A stretch of DNA of 64,000 nt from an uncultured Pseudomonadota bacterium. Lineage in GTDB: Bacteria > Pseudomonadota > Gammaproteobacteria > Steroidobacterales > Woeseiaceae. The stretch is taken from positions 248,001 to 312,000 of the forward strand of contig CAJXJW010000002.1 of NCBI GenBank assembly GCA_913055625.1, given 5' to 3'. Each line of letters starts with the position of its first letter. Positions within the stretch are counted from its first letter, which is position 1. Below are positions 25,004 to 32,222 of the stretch, in pieces. A program made the translations under genes and the position numbers. The notes beneath the pieces were generated by a model. That model was not told the DNA's origin, did no database searches, and saw nothing but the letters and a program-made list of their open reading frames with translations.

Positions 25004-25702
25004 ATGCTTCTCGAACTGCACCGGGACCTCGCGGTCCGACGGGTCGAACTCGGCAACGAGGGCGCCCCGTTGCTGATCGTCGACGCCTTCGTTGCGGACC
25101 CCGACCGGCTCCTGCGCAAGGCGTCGCGGTCGCGGTTCGTACCGATCGGCAGGATGTATCCGGGCATACGCGCGCGTGCACCCGTGAACTACGAGAAGCT
25201 GCTGGAAGAATTGATCGCGCCGAACCTGCAGGAATGGTTCGGTCTGCCGGCGGGACAGCTGACGTTCCCGCTCTGTCACTATTCGCTGCTGACGCGACCG
25301 CCCGACTCGCTCGGGTTCCTGCAGCGGATCCCGCACATCGACTCGGTCGGGGCGAGCGGCCTGGCCACCGTGCACTACCTGTTCCGGGGCGACTGGGGAG
25401 GCACGGCGTTCTATCGCCACCGGGAGACGGGTTACGAATACATCGACGAGGCCCGCCTCGACGGGTACTCGCGCTGCCTGCGCCGGCAGGAAGCCGGTCC
25501 GGATGCGCCGGCCGCGGGCTACATCGACGGTGATACGGCACTGTTCGAGCAGATTGCCAGGGTCGACGGCGTCTTCAATCGGTTGGTGATCTACCGGAGG
25601 AACTCGCTGCACTCGGGATCCGTCGACAGCCACAGGGTCCCGCCGCCGGATCCGGTGGCGGGGCGGCTGTCGATCAATTCCTTTATCGACGTCGGGAATT
25701 GA
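25004..25702 (+). CDS. DUF6445-like protein, possible 2OG-Fe(II) oxygenase fold
   Basis: 232 residues. Contains an H-x-D in IPH-ID, HYLFRGDWGGTAFYRH, and a late LVIYRRNSLHSG, spaced as in prolyl-4-hydroxylase-like double-stranded beta-helix enzymes (HxD...H, with a nearby Arg). These fit the DUF6445 family often linked to halogenase/SapC loci. No signal peptide. It begins 24 bases after the halogenase, so the operon pairs two probable Fe(II) enzymes with a halogenase. Its stop lies exactly at the edge of an antisense DinB remnant. Confidence 0.7.
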   Translation: MLLELHRDLAVRRVELGNEGAPLLIVDAFVADPDRLLRKASRSRFVPIGRMYPGIRARAPVNYEKLLEELIAPNLQEWFGLPAGQLTFPLCHYSLLTRPPDSLGFLQRIPHIDSVGASGLATVHYLFRGDWGGTAFYRHRETGYEYIDEARLDGYSRCLRRQEAGPDAPAAGYIDGDTALFEQIARVDGVFNRLVIYRRNSLHSGSVDSHRVPPPDPVAGRLSINSFIDVGN

Positions 25703-25796
25703 ACAGCGGCCCGCGGAGCCGCCCGGAATCGGCGTCCGGAAGATCAGCGGTGACGGCGTAGAGCCTGTCATTCATCCAGCGGTTGTAGGCGGTCAT
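25683..25796 (-). pseudogene. DinB-family N-terminal remnant
   Basis: Reading the minus strand from the ATG at 25796 gives MTAYNRWMNDRLYAVTADL followed by PDADSGRLRGPLF. This is the start of a DinB-type helical-bundle protein (typically YNRWMNxRLY...ELSDEERxxDRGAFF...). The match stops at about 25703, then the frame runs into the antisense of the preceding gene and ends at 25683. Only ~32 residues survive and the metal-binding His residues of the family are missing, so it cannot work. It marks a breakpoint right after the DUF6445-like gene. Confidence 0.6.
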
Positions 25797-25866
25797 CGTG
25801 CGCGCCTGTCGGGGGGGCATGGGCGAGGTACTTCGTGTCGCATTGATGCCGGATAGAGGAGGCAAG

Positions 25867-28341
25867 ATGAGAAATGTACTGCAGGCGTGCCTCTGCGCGC
25901 TTCTTTTTGGTCAGGCGGCGGCTGAAGAATCCGCGACCGGCGCGCTCGAACTCAACGAGCTCGACTACTACGAGGCGACGGGCGTCAACTGGCTGGTCTT
26001 CAGTAACTGGTACGACGGGCTGTTCAGCGACTCGAAGATCAGCGGGATCGAGCTGATTCACCACGGCGTGCGCACGGCGACGAACGGCGACGTGCGCCTC
26101 GACGCCACGCCGGAGCAATGGGACCGCATACCGGAGTTCGTCCATAGAACTGTCGACCGCGAGCTTGGCGTCATCGAGGCGCACCTCCGCTACGCGGACT
26201 TCGGGTTCGAGTACACGGTCCGCGCCGAGCGGGACGGCGACGGCCTCAGGATCACCGTCGTGCTGCCGGAGCCCGTTCCGGAAGTGCTGGCCGGCAAGGC
26301 CGGGCTCAACCTCGAGTTTCTGCCCGCCGCGTACTTCGGCAAGGCCTGGATCATGGACGACGGCAGCGGCCTGTTCCCGCGCTACCCGGCGGGGCCGAAG
26401 GAGCAGAAGGATGTCGTCGCGCCGGAGCCGCTCGCGCGCGGCCGGCACTTCGTGCTCGCGCCGGAGGACCCCGCGCACCGGGTCGCGATCACGGCCACGC
26501 GCGGCGACCTCGCCGTGTACGACGGGCGCGCGAAGGCGCAGAACGGCTGGTTCGTCGTGCGCGGCGTCCTGCCGGCCGGCAGGAAGGGAACCGTGCTCGA
26601 GTGGACGCTGGCGGCGAATGCGCAACCCGGCTGGTTGCGCGAGCCCGTCATCGGCCACTCGCAGGTCGGCTACCACCCCGCCCAGGACAAGGTCGCCGTC
26701 ATCGAACTGGACGCGAACGACGACCGCGCGCCGGCGGCGCGGCTCGTCCGCGTCGGTGCCGACGGCAGCCGCGAGCTTGCGAAGTCCGCGGAAGCGACGG
26801 AGTGGGGTCGCTACAAGCGCTACCGCTATCGCCACTTCGACTTCAGCGACGTGCGCGCCGAGGGCGTCTACGTCATCGAGTACGGTGACCAGGTCACCGG
26901 GCCGTTCCGCATCGCCACCGACGTCTACGCCGATGCCTGGAAACCGACGCTCGACGTGTTCTTCCCGGTGCAGATGGATCACATGCTGGTGAACGAGGCC
27001 TACCGTGTCTGGCACGGCGCATCGCACCTGGACGATGCGTTGCAGGCACCGGTAAACCACGAGCACTTCGATCTGTACGCGCAGGGACCGACGACCGACA
27101 CGACCTATGCGCCCGGTGAGCACATTCCCGGGCTCAACATCGGCGGCTGGTACGATGCCGGCGACTACGACATCCGCACCCAGACGCAGTACTACGTCGT
27201 CAACAACCTCGTGAACGCCTGGGAGACGTTCGGCATAGAGCGGGACGTGACGCTGGTCGACGACGCGCGGAAACTCGTCGACATCCACGTGCCGGACGGC
27301 AGGAACGACCTGCTGCAGCAGATCCGGCACGGCACGCTCGCGCTCGTGGCGCAGTTCCGGGCCGTCGGCCATGCGATCCCCGGCATCATCGTCCCGGACA
27401 TCAGCCAGTACACGCACCTGGGCGACGGGCTCACGATGACCGACAACCTCGTCTACGACCCGGCGATGAGCCCGCTGGAGTCCAACGGCGTGAGGAGCGG
27501 CCTGTTCGACGACCGCTGGGCCTTCACGAGCCGGAGCTCGGCCCTGAACTTCGGGTCGATTGCCGCGCTGGCGGCCGCGAGTCGCGCGCTTCGCGGATTC
27601 GACGATGAACTCGCGGATGAGGCGCTCGCGATCGCAGTGCGCGCGTGGGACGAGGAGCAGTCACTGGACGAGCCCTACACGTTCCGTCACGGCAATACGA
27701 CGGGCGGGCCGCTCGCCAGCGAGGAGATGAAGGCGGCCGTGGAACTGCTCGTGACGACCGGCGAGAAGCGCTACGCTGATCGCTTCCTCGAATACCTGCC
27801 GGAACTCGAAGCGCGTTTCAGCTTTCACGCGATACTCGCGGTGCGCGCCATGCCTTACCTCGACGACCGGTTCCACTCGACGTTGCGTCGCCTGGCAGGC
27901 GAGCACCGGGAGGTGCTCGACGGGCTCGCGGCGGCCAATCCCTACGGGGTGCTGATCACCGAGGGGGGCTGGGCCGGCAACGGCACCGTGATCAGCATCG
28001 CGATGACGAACTGGTACCTGTTGCAGGCGTTCCCGGACCTGTTCACGCCGGAGGACGTGTTTGCAGGCCTGAACTACCTTTTCGGCACGCATCCGCACTC
28101 GAACCTGTCCTTCGTCTCGGCGGTCGGCGCGCGGTCGAAGGAGGTCGCCTACGGCATGAACCGCGCGGACTTTTCGTTCATCGCGGGCGGCGTCGTGCCC
28201 GGCGTGCTGGTCCTGAAGCCGGACTACCCCGAGAACAAGGAGAACTGGCCGTTCCTGTGGGGCGAGAACGAGTACGTGATCTCGGTCGGCTCGAGCTACC
28301 TGTTCCTCGTGAACGCCGTCGACCGCTTGCTGCGGGACTAG
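25867..28341 (+). CDS. Glycoside hydrolase family 9 endoglucanase-like enzyme
   Basis: 824 residues, secreted (MRNVLQACLCALLFGQAAA). Start at 25867 has GAGGAGG just upstream; an open frame further up is ignored. An extra ~240-residue N-terminal region leads to the Ig-like CelD_N domain (VIGHSQVGYHPAQDKVAVIEL) and then the (alpha/alpha)6 catalytic domain: G-W-Y-D430-A-G-D433-Y-D (catalytic base motif), the late FGTHPHSNLSFVS with its His, and W-G-E-N-E802-Y holding the general acid. GH9 enzymes cut beta-1,4-glucans (cellulose, mixed-linkage or glucomannan), some acting from chain ends. No carbohydrate-binding module or linker is seen. It closes a locus headed by a sugar-type TonB receptor. Confidence 0.88.
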   Translation: MRNVLQACLCALLFGQAAAEESATGALELNELDYYEATGVNWLVFSNWYDGLFSDSKISGIELIHHGVRTATNGDVRLDATPEQWDRIPEFVHRTVDRELGVIEAHLRYADFGFEYTVRAERDGDGLRITVVLPEPVPEVLAGKAGLNLEFLPAAYFGKAWIMDDGSGLFPRYPAGPKEQKDVVAPEPLARGRHFVLAPEDPAHRVAITATRGDLAVYDGRAKAQNGWFVVRGVLPAGRKGTVLEWTLAANAQPGWLREPVIGHSQVGYHPAQDKVAVIELDANDDRAPAARLVRVGADGSRELAKSAEATEWGRYKRYRYRHFDFSDVRAEGVYVIEYGDQVTGPFRIATDVYADAWKPTLDVFFPVQMDHMLVNEAYRVWHGASHLDDALQAPVNHEHFDLYAQGPTTDTTYAPGEHIPGLNIGGWYDAGDYDIRTQTQYYVVNNLVNAWETFGIERDVTLVDDARKLVDIHVPDGRNDLLQQIRHGTLALVAQFRAVGHAIPGIIVPDISQYTHLGDGLTMTDNLVYDPAMSPLESNGVRSGLFDDRWAFTSRSSALNFGSIAALAAASRALRGFDDELADEALAIAVRAWDEEQSLDEPYTFRHGNTTGGPLASEEMKAAVELLVTTGEKRYADRFLEYLPELEARFSFHAILAVRAMPYLDDRFHSTLRRLAGEHREVLDGLAAANPYGVLITEGGWAGNGTVISIAMTNWYLLQAFPDLFTPEDVFAGLNYLFGTHPHSNLSFVSAVGARSKEVAYGMNRADFSFIAGGVVPGVLVLKPDYPENKENWPFLWGENEYVISVGSSYLFLVNAVDRLLRD

Positions 28342-28368
28342 CCCGGCGTCGCCGCCGGGCTAGTCCCG
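28333..28368. terminator. Perfect 16-bp hairpin between convergent genes
   Basis: CGGGACTAGCCCGGCG (28333-28348), loop TCGC, and its exact reverse complement at 28353-28368. The left arm includes the last GH9 codons and its TAG stop. No T-run on either strand. As it reads the same in both directions it may stop transcription of both the GH9 gene and the M1 peptidase gene ending at 28375. Confidence 0.6.
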
Positions 28369-28374
28369 GTTCGA

Positions 28375-31020
28375 TCAGGGCGCGGCGAGGTACTCCCGTA
28401 CGGAGCCGATCTCGCGCTTCTTCAACGCGACACAGGCCGCCACCTGCGCCTCGAGGATGGCGAGGCGCCGCTCGATGCCGGGCGCCGCGCGCCCGGGGTC
28501 GCCGTAGAACTCGACGACGGCCGGCAGAGGCTCCGCGTCGCATCGGACGAGGCTCGACGGGACCCGCGCCATGGTCGACGGCGGCAGGCGCTCACGCAGG
28601 GCGGCATCGTTCGCCATCGCCCAGCCGCGCAGGCGCGCCTGGTTCGTGTCGTCCCTGGCCAGCTCGGTCATCATGGAACCCAGTTCCACCGGTTTCAGCG
28701 GTGCGTCCAGCGCGAACTCGAGCGCCGCGGTGACCGCGGACGGGTCGCGGAACGAGCCGAGTGCGGACAGCACGGCCAGGCGTTCGGACGGAGACTCTAC
28801 CCGATCGAGCTGGGCACGGTAGCGGGCGAAACGGGCCGCGTCGCCGCGCTGTGCCTCGGCTTCCATGCCGGTGGAGACGATTGGCGACATCGGGATCTCA
28901 CCGTCGAGGTAGCGCTGCACTTCGTGCGCCAGGATCTCGCGCACGACCGGGTCGCGGCCGCGGTCCGCAAGCTTCAGCATCAACCTCGGCCGCAGCGCCT
29001 GGACATCGGGGGATTCGCCGTCAATCGGCGCCGTCCCGATGCGTGCCAGTGCAGGCGACAGCAGCGTACGGACGAACTCGGCGTACGCGTCGGCGAGTTC
29101 CTGCTCGAGCAGGTTCGACTCGATGTTGACGAGCTGGTCGAGCAGGGCGGAGATGACGTTCGCGTCCGGGTCGTCGGCCAGCTTGAGCAGCGTGTCGAAC
29201 AGGTCATCGCCGTCGATGGCGTCAGCGAGCAACAGGGCCCACGCGTTGCTCAGCATGCCCATTCGGCCGCCGGGGCTCAGGAACTCGCCGGCATCGGCCG
29301 CGAGCCGCGACTGCATCGCGGTCGGCACCTGCCAGCGGTAGTAGCCGCGCTGCCCGCGGTTCGGCTCGATCCATGCGACGTCCGGGCCGAGGTCGACCGT
29401 GGCGGACGGCGCGTCAAGCAGCAGTTTGCCCGTCTTGATCGCTCCGCCGGACCGGTACGTGTACTCGATGGGGATCATCCACGTCTGGGGGCGTGATTCC
29501 GTGTCGCCTGCGTTCACGAGGCGCTGCTGCGAGAAGCGGAAGCGGCCGGCACCGAGGTCCTCGACGGTTACGAGCGGCACGCCCGGCTGGTCGATGAACG
29601 TGGCGAGCCCGCGGGCGAGGTCGAAGTCCGCGCCGGCGTTGATCGAGTTCCACAGGTCGTCCGCGACGGCGTTGCCGCGGCTGTACTGCCGGAGGTAGCG
29701 GTTCACGCCCTCGCGGAACGTGTCGGGGCCGACGGCACGCTCGAACATGCCGAGCACCGACTTCCCCTTGTAGTAGGACAGAAACACGCCGTCGAAGAGA
29801 TTGTCGTTGGCCTTGAATTCGTGGCGAATCGGCTGCGCCGTCGGTCCTGCATCCAGTTCCATGATGCGGAGGATCGTGCGGAGCTGGGCCAGGTCGCCCT
29901 TGTACTCGGGAAAGACGTGCTCCGCGGTCTTGTCGGCCATCCAGTCGGCGAACGACTCGTTCAGCCAGAGGTCGTCCCACCATTGCATCGTGACCAAGTT
30001 GCCGAACCACTGGTGTGCGAGCTCGTGGGCGGTTACGCGAATCTGCCCGGCCTTCTGGGCGGCGCTGGCCGAGTCGTCCAGCAGCAGGATGTGATCGGAG
30101 TAGGTGATGGCACCCGGATGCTCCATCGCGCCCGAGAACGCCCCGAACGTGGCGATCAGGTCGAGTTTCGCGAACGGGTATGGCTGCCCGAAGTAGTCCT
30201 CGAGGTACGCGAGCAGTGGCGGCGTGGTCTCGACGGCGTGCGCCGCGAGGCCGGCTTTGCCGGCGGGCACGATGACGCGCGCCGGCACCGACAGGCCCGG
30301 AATGTCGACCGTGTCGAAATCGCCGACGGCGACCGCGATCAGGTAGGACGGTAGCGCGGGCGTGGCCGCAAACTCGCTGCGCGTCATGCCGTCCCCGGTC
30401 GACTCCGACACGACCGGCGTATTCGTGATCGCGAGCTGGTCCTCCGGCACGGTGATCGTGAGCTGCCACGGGAACTTGAAGCCGGGCTCATCGAAGCAGG
30501 GGAAGGCTTCCCGGGCATGGATCGCCTCGAACTGGCTGAAGACGTAGTACCCGTCCTCCGATTCGGAGCGGAAGATGCCCTCACCGTTGACGTTGTAGTC
30601 GTTCGTGAAGTCGATGGACAGCACGTACGGACCCGCCGGGAATGCCTCGGTGCCGCTGATGAGCAGCTGCCCCATGTCGTCCTGCGAGAATCCGACGTCG
30701 GTGTCGCCGGCGCCGTCGCTGACACGCACGGACTCGATCGTCATGTCGGTTGCGTGGAGGCGGATGACCTTGCGAGGTTCTTCGATTTCGAGCTCGATGC
30801 GCGCGGAACCCGAGTAGCCGGCATCGGCCGGGTCGATGACGAGTTCCAGCGACTGGGCCACGGGACGGACCGCCGGGTCCAGGCGGTACGGGTCGCTCGC
30901 CGTGACGGGTGCGACGTCGCGTGCGGCCTGCGGCGCACAAGCGGCGAGAATGATGACCAGGCCGACCAGGCAGCCTGTGATTCGCGTTTTGATGGCGGAT
31001 TCCTCCACGTTCTGCTTCAT
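28375..31020 (-). CDS. M1-family aminopeptidase lipoprotein
   Basis: 881 residues with a lipoprotein signal (LVIILAA-Cys). Full M1 architecture: N-terminal beta domain, exopeptidase motif near residue 300 as S-G-A-M-E-H-P where most members have G-A-M-E-N, zinc site H332-E-L-A-H336 with the distal Glu in N-E-S-F-A, catalytic Tyr region LSYYKGKSVLGM, and a C-terminal helical ERAP1-like domain. It trims N-terminal residues from peptides, here in the periplasm or at the outer membrane. The His for Asn change lies in the motif that binds the substrate amino end and may shift specificity. Only 14 bases separate its start from the divergent gene at 31035. Confidence 0.88.
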   Translation of the reverse strand: MKQNVEESAIKTRITGCLVGLVIILAACAPQAARDVAPVTASDPYRLDPAVRPVAQSLELVIDPADAGYSGSARIELEIEEPRKVIRLHATDMTIESVRVSDGAGDTDVGFSQDDMGQLLISGTEAFPAGPYVLSIDFTNDYNVNGEGIFRSESEDGYYVFSQFEAIHAREAFPCFDEPGFKFPWQLTITVPEDQLAITNTPVVSESTGDGMTRSEFAATPALPSYLIAVAVGDFDTVDIPGLSVPARVIVPAGKAGLAAHAVETTPPLLAYLEDYFGQPYPFAKLDLIATFGAFSGAMEHPGAITYSDHILLLDDSASAAQKAGQIRVTAHELAHQWFGNLVTMQWWDDLWLNESFADWMADKTAEHVFPEYKGDLAQLRTILRIMELDAGPTAQPIRHEFKANDNLFDGVFLSYYKGKSVLGMFERAVGPDTFREGVNRYLRQYSRGNAVADDLWNSINAGADFDLARGLATFIDQPGVPLVTVEDLGAGRFRFSQQRLVNAGDTESRPQTWMIPIEYTYRSGGAIKTGKLLLDAPSATVDLGPDVAWIEPNRGQRGYYRWQVPTAMQSRLAADAGEFLSPGGRMGMLSNAWALLLADAIDGDDLFDTLLKLADDPDANVISALLDQLVNIESNLLEQELADAYAEFVRTLLSPALARIGTAPIDGESPDVQALRPRLMLKLADRGRDPVVREILAHEVQRYLDGEIPMSPIVSTGMEAEAQRGDAARFARYRAQLDRVESPSERLAVLSALGSFRDPSAVTAALEFALDAPLKPVELGSMMTELARDDTNQARLRGWAMANDAALRERLPPSTMARVPSSLVRCDAEPLPAVVEFYGDPGRAAPGIERRLAILEAQVAACVALKKREIGSVREYLAAP

Positions 31021-31034
31021 ACTGTCGACCGACG

Positions 31035-32216
31035 ATGCAGCACTACGATGTCATTGTGCTCGGTGGCGGCGCCGCCGGGCTGTTCTGCGCCCTGACGGCC
31101 GGACGCCGCGGCCGGCGCGTCGTCGTGCTCGAAGGCGCGAACCGCGTCGGCAAGAAAATACTGATGTCGGGCGGCGGCCGCTGCAATTTTACGAACCTGT
31201 ACTGTGCGCCGGATCACTACCTGTCGGCAAACCCCAAATTCTGCATTTCCGCGCTGCACCGATTTACGCAATACGACTTCATCGCCCTGGTGGACCGGCA
31301 CGGCATCGCCTGGCACGAGAAAACGGCCGGGCAGCTTTTCTGTGATGTTTCATCGAAGCAAATCGTCGCAATGCTGGCGGCGGAATGTGCCGACGCCGGG
31401 GTCCGGATCGAGACCGGCAGCGACGTGACGGCCGTAGAGCACGGGCCTGGCTTCCGGGTGGCCTCGGCGCGCGGCGTCTTTGTCGCGGACGCCCTCGTGG
31501 TCGCGACGGGCGGCCTGTCGATCCCGAAGATGGGCGCGTCGGACATGGGCTACCGCCTCGCGAGGCAGTTCGGCCTGGCTGTCCGGGAGACGCGGGCCGG
31601 GCTCGTGCCGTTCACGTTCAGCGGCCCGCTACAGGAACTGACCGGCCGCCTGTCCGGCGTGAGCGTGACGGCCACGGTGACGGCGGGACGTGCCTTCACC
31701 GAGGACATCCTGTTCACGCACCGGGGCATGAGCGGGCCGGCGATGCTGCAGGCGTCGAGCTACTGGCGTCCCGGCGAGCCGCTCACGATCGACCTGTTGC
31801 CGGGCGACGCTGCCGCCGATCTGCTCCGTGCCGCGAAACGCGCGGAGCCGCGGTCGGTGCTGCGCAGCGTGTTGTCCGCCCGCCTGCCGAGGGCGCTCGT
31901 CCTCGAACTCCAGGCGCTCGCCTGGGCGGACCGCGCCGACACGCCCGTCGGCGAGTTGCCGGACCGGGATCTGGACCGCATCGGCGGGATCCTGAATGCC
32001 TGGCGCGTGCAGCCGTCCGGCACGGAGGGCTACCGGACGGCCGAGGTGACGCTCGGCGGCGTGGATACCGCCGAGCTGTCGTCAAAAACGATGGCGTCGC
32101 AACGCGTACCCGGCCTGTATTGCATCGGCGAGGTCGTCGACGTGACCGGCCACCTCGGCGGCTTCAACTTCCAGTGGGCCTGGTCGTCGGGGCACGCCGC
32201 CGGGGAGGCGGTCTGA
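31035..32216 (+). CDS. BaiN/RdsA-family flavoprotein (HI0933-like)
   Basis: 393 residues. N-terminal FAD-binding V-L-G-G-G-A-A-G-L-F, family hallmark K-K-I-L-M-S-G-G-G-R-C-N-F-T-N, central ATGGLSIPKMGASDMGYRLA, TEDILFTHRGMSGPAMLQ, and the C-terminal EVTLGGVDTAELSSKTMASQ and LYCIGEVVDVTGHLGGFNFQWAWSSGHAAG. These features place it in the HI0933/YhiN group. One member (BaiN) has been tied to bile-acid reduction and others to rRNA (RdsA), but the general role is unclear. Ends 6 bases from the convergent receptor gene. Confidence 0.85.
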   Translation: MQHYDVIVLGGGAAGLFCALTAGRRGRRVVVLEGANRVGKKILMSGGGRCNFTNLYCAPDHYLSANPKFCISALHRFTQYDFIALVDRHGIAWHEKTAGQLFCDVSSKQIVAMLAAECADAGVRIETGSDVTAVEHGPGFRVASARGVFVADALVVATGGLSIPKMGASDMGYRLARQFGLAVRETRAGLVPFTFSGPLQELTGRLSGVSVTATVTAGRAFTEDILFTHRGMSGPAMLQASSYWRPGEPLTIDLLPGDAAADLLRAAKRAEPRSVLRSVLSARLPRALVLELQALAWADRADTPVGELPDRDLDRIGGILNAWRVQPSGTEGYRTAEVTLGGVDTAELSSKTMASQRVPGLYCIGEVVDVTGHLGGFNFQWAWSSGHAAGEAV

Positions 32217-32222
32217 GTCGTT

